A stretch of DNA of 64,000 nucleotides, from NCBI RefSeq assembly GCF_024166365.1, contig NC_064839.1:35538378-35602377 (forward strand), in the 5' to 3' direction. Positions 13,051 through 33,237 of this stretch are shown here, in pieces. Source of the stretch: Elephas maximus indicus (lineage: Eukaryota > Chordata > Mammalia > Proboscidea > Elephantidae). The notes under the pieces are model-generated. The model made no database searches and was not told the origin of the DNA. It saw nothing but the letters and a program-made list of their open reading frames with translations. The first letter of the stretch is position 1, and the number at the start of each line of letters is the position of its first letter. The position numbers and the translations under genes are program-made.

Positions 13051-13094
<44 letters not shown>
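13051..13094. repeat. (CA)n microsatellite
   Basis: An uninterrupted run of 22 CA units directly abutting the L1 3' end (tcacttaaagCACACA). It probably grew from the AAAGCACA sequence and tail of the L1. Confidence 0.95.
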
Positions 13095-13098
<4 letters not shown>

Positions 13099-13146
13099 AT
13101 GAGACCAAAGCTCTGGGAAGTTAGGTTTACTGTGCGAGTAAACTTC

Positions 13147-13436
13147 TCCGTCGGTGCCCATGAGTGGGTTCCGACTCTTAGCGACTCTATGTATAACAGA
13201 AAGAAGTGTTGCCTGTCCTGCCCCATCTATACAACTGTTAGGTCTGAGCCCACTGTTGCAGCCACTTTGTCAATCTTGTTGAGAGGCTTCCTCTTTTTCA
13301 CTGACCCTGTTATTTTCCCAAGCATGATGCTTTTCTCCAACAATTGCTCCCTCCTGATAACACAACCAACGTAAAATAGATGATGTCTCGTCATTCTTGC
13401 TTCTAAGGAGCATTCTAGCCATACCTGTTCCAAAAA
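13147..13436 (-). mobile_element. RTE LINE 3' fragment, antisense, older copy
   Basis: Reads tgcccatgagtgggttccga, ccactgttgcagccactttg and gcttctaaggagcattc, the reverse complement of the RTE tail also seen at 1161-1616 and 29190-29454. It is more diverged than those copies and ends about 35 bp before the VPS4A CpG island. Confidence 0.8.
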
Positions 13437-13856
13437 TTTTATTGGAAATGGGGTTCAGATACTTCGGCCCTTGGTCTCGCCTCGCTCACCTAGGCATTGG
13501 TCCCACCCCCCTATCCCAGGCCCCGCCCCAGCCCTCCCCCTACTAGGCCCACCCCGCCCTGACACGCCCCCTGTCCCGCCCAGTCCTCGCCTAGCTGCGG
13601 GGTGGCCAATCGACCACAGCGGGGAGCGGTCCCTGTAGTACCGGCCGAGGCCTCCAGGGGCAGCAGCGCGCCTCGGGCCCGACCGCTCTGGCCGCGCTCC
13701 TCGCTTGCCGTGGGACTCGGCTCCGGTGCGAGCGGCAGACCTGCCAGCTCTCGGCCCCAACCCCCCCGGTTCCCTGTGCCGGACCCAGCACCTGGGCTCT
13801 CCGGGCCCGAACTGAGGCCGCAAGCAGCACCGCGGGGTGTGGGGCGGACCCAGGAG

Positions 13857-13861
13857 ATGAA

Positions 13862-13865
<4 letters not shown>
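13857..13865 (+). promoter_or_regulatory. VPS4A: Minimal uORF (Met-Lys-stop) overlapping the VPS4A start codon
   Basis: The sequence GAGATGAAATGACA holds ATG AAA TGA; its TGA (13863-13865) overlaps the VPS4A ATG (13862-13864). Both ATGs have a G at -3 and an A at +4. If the mRNA includes 13857, scanning ribosomes would have to leak past the first ATG or reinitiate over the overlap. Confidence 0.7.
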
Positions 13866-24428
<10,563 letters not shown>

Positions 24429-25155
24429 AAGCTTCTTCACTTGGGTGATAATGAAGGTGGGAGGTTGATCGGGGCAAATCCACAGTGCTCACGTTGGTGG
24501 CCAGACAGAGCTCCAGAGCTGTCCTAAAGTCACTACAGCGTCCCCTCTGCTGCCTGGTTGCCAGCAGGGAGCAGGCAGGAAGGGCCTCCTTAGCCACAGA
24601 GACGCTACAAAGCACATTTGGCTCACAGTGGAATCCTGGCTCTTACTCCTCCTTCTCTTCTGGATGCTCACCAACTCCTGTTCCTGCCCATGTCTTTTTT
24701 TTTTAAAACCTTTGTGTTCCCCTAAATTAATGCTGCTTGGATTTTTGTCTTGTTTATAAATAAAAAATAAAATCACCTGGAGGCATCAAGGAGTGGGAAC
24801 GGCCCTGTTGTGGGGTGGGTGCAGCAAACCCTTTAGGGTGGCTTGCCAGCCCTGCCCCCCATTTAGACCCAAGTTGAACTGGAGAACAGACTGGCTGATG
24901 CCCCTGGGTCCCCAGCCCACACTGCCTACAAAGATCCCCCTCAATGTGCATCCAGGGCCTCATGTCGTTCTTGCAGGAGGAGGAGACAGTCTTTGTGAGC
25001 ACAAAGCTATGTAGGTGAGAATGCGCGAAGGCCGCAGTTAGCTGGGTTTCACTGCTCCCTTGTCTTCCCTCTGAATGTGACAACACTGAGCCCAGCCACT
25101 GCCCCTGGGTTCCTGTCCTGGAAATGGTCTAATAAATCCTTTTCCCTTCTGGAGC
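24429..25155 (+). other. VPS4A: VPS4A 3'UTR with alternative poly(A) signals
   Basis: AATAAA occurs at 24759-24764 and 24766-24771, and again at 25131-25136 (ggtctAATAAAtcc) followed by a T/G-rich stretch. The distal one gives a 3'UTR of about 0.72 kb, in keeping with the known mRNA size; the proximal pair could give a shorter form. Which one is used is inference. Confidence 0.65.
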
Positions 25156-25159
25156 CCCT

Positions 25160-26270
25160 GAGTGTTCTCATCTTTGACTTTTGCCTAGGGCTCTTAGAAG
25201 TCCACTCTTGCTTCTGATAAAAAGACCGTCTGGTTTTCTCTCTCAGCTTCTCTCTTCTCTAGTAAGCAGAGCAGGGAGTCATCTCAGGCCTGTTCTCACA
25301 GTGGGGTTTGCAGGACCCCTTTCCCCCTGAGACCTCAGGTTTGGCTGAGGTGTTTAAGGAACGTGGACAGTTCTATTGTCCAGCCTCCAGATCAAAATCT
25401 GTAAACTATGAAGACCTGGCCTGCAAGGGTTTGGTTTGGTCAGCTGTTAGCACTTAAAACTCAGGAGTAAAAATTGAGCTTTCTGGTTTCTGAAAGGTTA
25501 GTGTAATGCTGGGCCTGCATTCCCATGAGGCCACCTCTCAGCTACAGCTGAGGAGTGCTCCCTGTTTAGAAGGGGCACACGCCTGCCCATGGACTGCTTC
25601 ACACGTTTGCTTTGCCTTCCGGAATCTGTGCCTCCTGATGGTAAGACACCCAAGGCCTACAGCTGGCACTTAGCTAGTTACAAGTGTTTTTTCTGTTCTA
25701 CCTCCAGTTATCTTTATTTGAATCAGAAAGTACTCACTCTTTTACCTGTCTCATTTAGTCTGCTTAAACACCTTGACAAATCATGGGGTTACAGAAAGTT
25801 TGGAGCTGCTCCAGTTCATCCCCATAGCTCTAGTTAAGCTATGCCTCAGTGACAGGGGAATGAAGGTCTTGATCACCACTGATGCTAAACTAACTTCTGG
25901 CCAACTGATGCCAACACATGACCTGACATTATCTGTGATACACATGGCTAACGTGTGGAGGAATTACTCCCATAAATGCTTACTCTGCAACTCCCTTCTT
26001 CCCTACCTGAGGATTCTGTTCTAAGCCTTCTGCCTACGTTGGGTGTCACTTGGAATTTGATTTCTAAAACTGTCATCAGCTCAATACACTGATGGCATAT
26101 GTGTGTGGTTTTTGTGGTTGATATCTCTTAGGCGGGAGAATCTTTATAGAAAATGCAAGGATTTATTGCCTTTGGGCTGTAGTGTCTTGAGCTAGTCGAT
26201 CAAATCCTTCCTATGCGAATCTGGTTACAATAGTCAGTCTCATACTTTGTAAGCAACATAGACAGTCTTA
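25160..26270. other. Intergenic, nothing recognised
   Basis: Between the VPS4A poly(A) signal and the RTE LINE. No exon-like frame, RNA gene or clear repeat could be supported; short open frames here look random. Confidence 0.5.
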
Positions 26271-26280
26271 GGCTTCCTCC

Positions 26281-29200
26281 TCCTACACGTCTGTGAGTTT
26301 GGCGTACTGTGATGGCTTGTGTGTTGTTGTGATGCTAGAAGCTATGCCACCAGTATTTCAAATACCAGCAGGGTCACCCATGGTAGACAGGTTTCAGCTG
26401 AGCTTCCAGACTGTAAGACAGACTAGAAAGAAGGACCTAGCGGCCTACTTCTGAAAAAATGAGCCAGTGAAAACCTTATGAATAGCAGTGGAATACTGTC
26501 TGATGTAGTGTCTGAAGATGATCCCCTCTGGTTGGAAGGTGTTCAAAATATGACTGGGGTAGAGCTGCCTCCTCAAAGTGGAGTCGACCTCAATGACATG
26601 GATGGAGTCAAATTTCCGGGACCTTCATTTGTAGCACACTGAAAATGAGAAGAAACAGCTACAAACATCCATTAATAATCAGAACATGGAATGTACGAAG
26701 TATGAATCTAGGGAAACTGGAGGTCCTCAAAAATAAAATGGAATGCATAAACATCAATATCCTAGGCATTAGTGACCTGAAATGGACTGGTATTGGCCAT
26801 TTTGAATCAGACAATCATATGGTCTACTATGCTGGGAATGACAAATTGAAGAGGACTGGCTCGTTGCATTCATCATCAAAAAGAATATTTCAAGATCGAC
26901 CCTGAAGTACAATGCAGTCAGTGATAGGATAATATCTATATGCCTACAAAGACCACTTAATACCACTGTTACCCAAATTTATATATCAACCACTAACACC
27001 AAAGATGAGGAAATTGAAGATTTTTACCAACTTTTGCAGTCTGAATTTGATCACACATGCAATCAAGATGCACTGATAATTACTGGTGATTGGAAACAAG
27101 GAACAGTAGTTGGAAAATATGGCCTTAGTGACAGAAACGACGCCGGAGAGCACATGATAGAATTTTGCAAGACCAATGACTTCTTCATTGTAAAAACCTT
27201 TTTTCAACAACATAAACACCGACTATACACGTGGACCTTCCCAGATGGAATATACAGAAATCAAATTGACTACATCTATGGAAAGAGATGAGGGAAAAGC
27301 TCAGTATCATCTGTCAGAACAAGACCAGGGGCCGACCGTGGAATAGACAATCAATTGCTCTTATGCAAGTTCAAGCTGAAGCAGAAGAAAACTAGCACAA
27401 GTCCACAAGAGCCAAAGTATGGCCTTGAGTATATTCCACCTGAATTTAGAGACCACCTCAAGAATAGATTTGACTCATTGAACACTAATGACCAAAGACC
27501 AGACAAGTTGTGGAATGACATCAAGGATATCATACATCAAGAAAGTAAAAGGTCATTAAAAAGACAGGAAAGAAATAAAAGACCAAAATGGATGTCAGAA
27601 GAAACTGAAACTTGCTCTTGAACATAGAGTAACTAAAAAGAACAGAAAAAACGATGAGGTAAGAGAGCTGAACAGAAGATTTCAAAGGGCAGCTTGAGAA
27701 GACAAAGTATTATAATGAAATGTGCAAAGACCTAGAGTTAGAAAACCAAAAGGGAAGGACACGCTCGCCATTTCTCAAGCTGAAAGAACTGAAGAAAAAA
27801 ATTCAAGCCTTGAGTTGCAGTAGTGAAGGAATCTACAGAGAAAATATTAGACGACGCTGGAATCATCAAAAGAAGACGGAAGGAACACACAGAGTCACTG
27901 TAGCAAAAAGAATTGGTTGACATTCAACCATTTCAGGAGGTAGCATATGATCAAGAATCGATGGTACTGAAGGAAGAAGTCCAAGCCACACTGAAGGCAC
28001 TGGCAAAAAACAAGGCTTCGGGAACTGACGTAATACCAATTGAGATGTTTCAACAAACGGATGCAGCACTGGAAGCACTCACTCATCTGTGCCAAGAAAT
28101 TTGGAAGACAGATACCTGGCAACTGACTTGGAAAAATCCATATTTGTGCCCATTCCAAAGAACCAAGAGAATGTGGAAATTATTGAACAATATTAGTATT
28201 ACACACAAGTAAAGATTTGCTGAAGATCATTCAAAAGTAGTTGCAGCAGTACACAGTGATGGGGAATTGCCAGAAATTCAAGCTGGATTCAGAAAAGGAC
28301 ATGGAATGAGGGATATCACTGCTGATGTCAGATGGCTGAAAGCAGAGAAGACCAAGAGGAATTTTACCTGTGTTTTATTGACTGCAAAGGCATTTGATTG
28401 TGTGGATCATAACAAATTATGGATAACATTATGAAGAATGGGAATTCCAGAATACTTAATTGTACTCATGAGGAACCAGTGCATAAACCAAGAGGCAGTC
28501 GCTTGAAGAAAACAAAGGGATACCACATGGTTTAAAATCAGGAAAGGTGTGTGTCAGGGTTGTATCCTTTTGCCATGCTTTATTTTTATTAAAATCTGTA
28601 CACTGAGCAAATAATCCGAGAAGCTGGGCTATATGAAGAATAACGTGGCATCAGGATTGGAGAAAGACTCATTAACAGCCTGTGATATTCAGATGACACA
28701 ACCTTGCTTGCTGAAAGTGAAGAAGACTTGAAGCACTTACTGATGATTATCAGAGACCACAGCCTTCAGTATGGATTGCAGCTCAACATAGAGAAAAAGA
28801 TCCTTACAACTGGACCAATAAGCAACATCAGGATAAAAGAAGAAAAGATTGAAGCAGTCAAGGATTTAATTTTACTTGGATCCATAATCAACACCCATGG
28901 AAGCAGCAGTCAAGAAATCAAGTGACACGTTGCATTGGGCAGGTCTACTCAAAAGACCTCAAAATGTTAAAAAGCAAGGATATCACTGTAAGGACTAAGG
29001 TGCACCTGACCTAAGCCATGTTGATTTCAAATTGCCTCATATGCACATGAAAGCTGGACAATGAAAACGAAGATGTAAGAAGAATCGATGCCTTTGAATT
29101 ATGGTGTTGGCGAAGAATACTGAATATACCATAGACAGCCAGAAGAACTAAAAAGTCTGCCTTGGAAGAAGTACAGCCAGAATGCTCCTTAGAAGCAAGG

Positions 29201-29454
29201 ATGGCAAGACTTAGTCTCATGTACTTTGGACATGTTATCAGGAGGGACCAGTCCCTGGTGAAGGACATCATGCTTCGTAAAATAGGGGGTCAGCAAAAAA
29301 GGAAGACCCTCAACGGGATGGATGTGACACAGTGGCTGCAACAATGGACTCAGGTGTAATAACAATTGTGAGGATGGTGCAGGACTGGGCAGTGTTTCGT
29401 TGTTCTACACGGGGTCGCTAGGAATCAGAATTGACTTGAAGGCACCTAACAACA
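26281..29454 (+). mobile_element. Near full-length RTE-type LINE (dead copy)
   Basis: A 3174 bp non-LTR retrotransposon flanked by the direct repeat GGCTTCCTCC (26271-26280 and 29455-29464). The 5'UTR is about 360 bp. Endonuclease motifs follow: IRTWNVRSMN, ILGISDLKWTGIG, IITGDW, and NQIDYIYGKR. The reverse transcriptase region near 28000-28900 includes KAFDCVDHNK, CQGC and a YSDD catalytic box where the family has YADD. The 3' tail is ggggtcgctaggaatcagaattgac..ggcacctaacaaca. Decay is plain: several frameshifts and in-frame stops (one just before the YSDD box), and the endonuclease GTDHQ motif reads GIDNQ, so the catalytic His is lost. RTE elements are the presumed enzyme source for AfroSINEs. 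It lies between VPS4A and PDF with no visible effect on either. Confidence 0.9.
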
Positions 29455-29464
29455 GGCTTCCTCC

Positions 29465-30660
29465 ACATACCACTCTGAGCAGTCACTTACCCTTAGGCCT
29501 CCCTGTCAGGAAGCTGGGGGCAAATGCTACTGATCTGTGTCACAAAGATGTTACTAAGGGCTGTTAGAACACTATATGGAAGCAATAGAATGTCCCAGTG
29601 CCACTCTGCAGGAACATGGGAACATTATCCAAATAAAAGGAGGCTCAGTGAATTCTGATTTTTGTAAAGATCCATGTTTTCATTATAAAGTAAAACTTTC
29701 TACAAAATTCCCCAAAGTCTGAGTCTAAACTCACTTGGGGCAGTGCTTGGTCATGATTCCTTTCTGAAGCTTTAATGCACAGAATCAGTTTACTTTGCTT
29801 GGCCCAAGTCCCCGGAGTTGACCTGTTTAGAGAAAGCCTTAGGGGAGAGTAGGTCTTGCCTGGGTTTGTTTAATAAACTGCTGTTTAAAACACATTTTCT
29901 CTAGACAACTTTCTGGACTTGCTGCATGTCTACATTGATCTTGAGGACTTTGTTTGGTAAAGGTTCACATCACAAAACTCCTCAGGACATAAAAATGAGG
30001 TAAGACAACAAAAAAAAAAAACTGAAGTGTCTTCACCTCTTCACAAAGCTCCAGTTCCTTACTCTGGTCAGCCAGATGCTATTTTTCCAAATTAATTGTG
30101 ACAAAGAAGGACAAGTTCTGCATCCTGTTTCTATCGTAATTATGACTAAGGAAGAGGCTTCTTGCTCCCTCTCAACTATCAACCCACCCCCAGCCCTGCT
30201 CCATGGCCTCTACCCAGTGAATGAGCCTGGTACTAGCTGCCCAAGAAAACTGAGCAGAAACATCTTCCCCAAGTCTGTTAAAAGTGGAAGGAGAAAGGTG
30301 GAGACCTAAACTACATTTGAACCTGTTAAAATGTGTGGGTACTTCTTTACATTAACACTGTCCCGTGTTTACTTCCACAAGAAAGCTGGTGTCCAAGGCA
30401 AACCATAGACTCTATTGGTTAGACACATACATACAAACCCTTTGTAAAAATAAGAACTTGGTGAAGATGGTCAACAGCCTTATCTGCATTTTTTAAACAA
30501 GGATTTCCAACAGATATTCTGGGACTATGTTATTATAACATCTTGGCTTTGGGAATAGATGACACGGGTCTTAGGAAGTCATTTCTACTGAGAATGGTTA
30601 TTTACTTGCCCTCACTTCTCTCCATATAAAATTGTCAGGAAAAGTCCACTGCTTCAGGGG
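29465..30660. other. Intergenic between the RTE LINE and the PDF 3' end
   Basis: No recognisable gene or well-preserved repeat. On the minus strand AATAAA (plus-strand tttatt) at 30668-30673 lies about 205 bp past the PDF stop and is the best PDF poly(A) signal. Confidence 0.5.
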
Positions 30661-30878
30661 GTTTGTTTTTATTCTCAAGTTAAAGGCAATATTGTGTCCA
30701 CAGCTGATTTCAGGCAAACATTTCTAATATCTTCCTGCAACTGGTCTTGGCATCCCTGGCAGTCCATTGTTTCCTGTCGGATCCAAGCCAATACCAAGTT
30801 GATGCCAAGTAACATCCCTAGCTCAAAGCCAAAGTGTGTGTGTCCTGGTTTTCAGAATCCTTATGCAGCAGGAAAGCT

Positions 30879-32826
30879 TTAGTCATTCACCTCCATCCAA
30901 TGGATATTTGTAAAGGTCCTGCTGTCCATTTTGTCAATGAACAGGCACCCCTGCAAGTGGTCCATCTCATGCTGGATGATGCGGGCCGCCCACCCGCTCG
31001 CCTGCCACACCACCTGCTCTCCTCTTGGGTCCAGTCCTGCAAAGGGAGTGACGGCCTTGGTGAGGACATGCCCAATCGCAACACTCTTAACTTCCTTACC
31101 CTATTCCCCAAACCACCCATTCTATTCACAAGAGCAACATCAGAAAGGGAACGTAGACAGCAGCCCTATTCTTCCTAGAAAAGACACCTCAGGTTGAATT
31201 ACCAAGTATCCAGCCTGGTTCTCACCTCTGATTAGGTTGCTGGTTCACCATGGGGCTGAGAGATGAGAAACTGTCTGCCTAAAATGCTTCCACTTTGAAC
31301 ACTCCTCCCTTCTGAAGTATTGCTGTTTACTTTCAATTCCTAAAAACAGTACACTAGCCAAAAGGTTGGTGGTTGAAACCCACCCAAAGGCACCCTGGAA
31401 GACATAACTGGCGATCTGCTTCCAAAAGGTAACAGGCCTTGAAAACCTTATGGAGCCATTCTACTATGCGCACATGAGGTCCTCCTAAGTCCAAATCGAC
31501 AGCAACTACCACCACCACCACTATAAAATAAAGTCGACTTTCTGACCTTGGACCAACTGGATTGCTCGAGAAATCATCCCAACCCCAGCAAAGAACTACA
31601 TTCCACAAAAGCTTCCTGGGCTGGGCAAAGCTGGTCTCACTTCTTCAACCCCAGCAGGTCAGTGTGTGAGAGAGAAGACAGAGGCAGCGTGCGAGAGTGC
31701 AGGGAAGGTAGCAGTGCTCAAGGGCAATCTTTAAATTGCACCCCTCCCCATTCGAGCGCCCTGGGGCAATCTCCAAGTTGCGCCTCCCTCTCCTCACCCA
31801 AATTTCAAAATGAGGGTTAACTATGCGTCAGCAGAAATTCCTCTCTCTCTCTCTCTCTCCGTCGGCTGCGTCAGTCTGGCGCCTTTCATATTTGTGGTGC
31901 TCGGAATCATTCCGTGCCCCGTCTGGCTCCCCCTTGGACTTGCAGCGGGGGGAGGGGGTCTCGGTATTTTCTGGCAGCATAAAGCAAAGGACGGAGTACG
32001 AGATAACAACGGAACAAGGACACCCTCGCAGCCCCCACTCCACATCCCTCACTGGAGCTGGCTGTGCTCTCAGGGAAGGCTAGTGCCCCAGCACGATCTG
32101 TCAGTCCTGAGGCCGGTTCACTCCCGAACCCGTTCTTTGTTGATGCCAGGAGACCCAGCTGATGAGTTTTAACTTAAGCTTTGTGGAAACTAAGAGCTGA
32201 CGAGATGGGAGGTGCCCCAGGGCCCCCGCACCTGAGATCTGCACGCCTTGGAAGCGGGGCACACAGGCCAGGAAGCCGGAGACGCTCTCGCAGCCCTCAG
32301 GGAAGGTGACCAAGCGGCTATCCAACACTCGCAGACTGGGGTTCACGAACACGCGCAGGGGGAAGGGCTCCATCTGGCGGGCCTCGCGCACGCGCGGCGC
32401 GTAGGCGCGGAGGAGCGCTTCGGGGAACTCTAGAGCCAGCACCTGCAGCGGCACCCCGAGCTGCGGCGCGCTCAGCCCCACGCAGTGCCGGCGCCGCATC
32501 ACCTGCACCAGCCGCTCCACCAGCCGCTGCAGCTCGGGCCCCGCTAGCTGCGCCGGCTCCACCGGGGCGGCCGCAGTGCGCAGAGCTGGGTCCCCGACTT
32601 GGCACACGTGAGCGTACGGCTGCTCTGGCGGACCCCGAACCAGCCGCCTCAAGTAGCGCCAGTAAGAGCGCGCGCGCGCCGGGCCCTCGAGGCCGTGCGG
32701 GGCTGGTGTGGAGCTGCAGGTCCGGCCGGCGCCGGCCCCCGCGTCCCCTCGCCACGGCAGGCCGAGCACCGCGCTACAAGGCGCCCGCAGCGTCCCCAGC
32801 AGCAGCCTGCCCCACAGCCGGCTCAT
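30879..32826 (-). CDS. PDF: PDF, mitochondrial peptide deformylase
   Basis: Two exons: 32232-32826 (595 nt) and 30879-31036 (158 nt), joined across a split Gly codon; 753 nt, 250 residues plus stop (human 243). The N-terminus [16 protein letters not shown] is Arg-rich without acids, as expected for a mitochondrial targeting peptide. All three deformylase motifs are present: GLSAPQ (117-122), EGCES (177-181, metal-ligand Cys179) and HEMDH (221-225). The enzyme removes the formyl group from N-formyl-Met of mitochondrially made proteins. Start choice: ATG at 32824-32826 aligns with the human start; an in-frame ATG 17 codons upstream also exists. The intron (31037-32231) holds an AfroSINE remnant and a (TC)n tract. 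PDF lies 412 bp downstream of the COG8 stop on the same strand; in mammals these two genes overlap. The frame is intact. Confidence 0.97.
31350..31523 (+). mobile_element. AfroSINE, diverged, in the PDF intron
   Basis: Reads ccaaaaggttggtggttgaa, aggcaccctggaagac and aggtcctcctaagtccaaat; lacks the first part of the head. It is the gaggtgcctcggaag-type subfamily and is opposite in orientation to PDF. Confidence 0.8.
31839..31859. repeat. (CT)n simple repeat in the PDF intron
   Basis: About ten CT units, cctctctctctctctctctc; a GA tract on the PDF coding strand. Confidence 0.85.
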
Positions 32827-32989
32827 CGCGAGCCGCGAACAGGAACCCGGCAACCTACACCTCCCTCCCCGGCCCACAGACGATCGCTTCCGCTGGCAGG
32901 GACGCCGGGAAACGTAGCTCCCCGCTCCTTCCGGGAAGCCCCGGCTCCGCCCAGAAGACAGAACGTGCCGCCACCCAGTGACAATCAGC

Positions 32990-32995
32990 TTTATT
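32990..32995 (-). terminator. COG8: COG8 poly(A) signal just upstream of PDF
   Basis: AATAAA on the minus strand, 243 bp past the COG8 stop codon and 164 bp before the PDF ATG. Cleavage 10-30 bp further would end COG8 mRNA at roughly 32960-32980, inside or next to the PDF promoter or 5'UTR. Read-through past it would give a transcript carrying both frames. Confidence 0.75.
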
Positions 32996-33237
32996 ATTTA
33001 ATCCCATTTTTTAGTTGTATAATCACTTATATGCCATGGATAACCAGGACGCCCCCCTTTAATTTTCTTCTCTTGAATACCAGCGGAAACAGCCCTCTGC
33101 TGTCCTGTGCATTCCTAGGCGAGGTCTCCCTACCTCCAAACTGCCAACAACTCTCCTCTCACCAGAGGCCACATGTAGAGCCCCTGGTCGCCGAGGCACT
33201 AGGCGCCGGGCCCAATTCTGGGAGCGGAGAACACCTG

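Noticed and set aside
26645-29359. Host gene with endonuclease and reverse transcriptase domains
   Set aside because: The fragments belong to one decayed RTE LINE with target-site repeats, not to a domesticated gene; frames are broken and catalytic residues changed.
32101-32877. 258-residue minus-strand frame as the full PDF protein
   Set aside because: Its last part reads through the exon 1 donor into the intron. The spliced form with the HEMDH exon at 30879-31036 is the real C-terminus, and the first 17 residues precede the conserved start.
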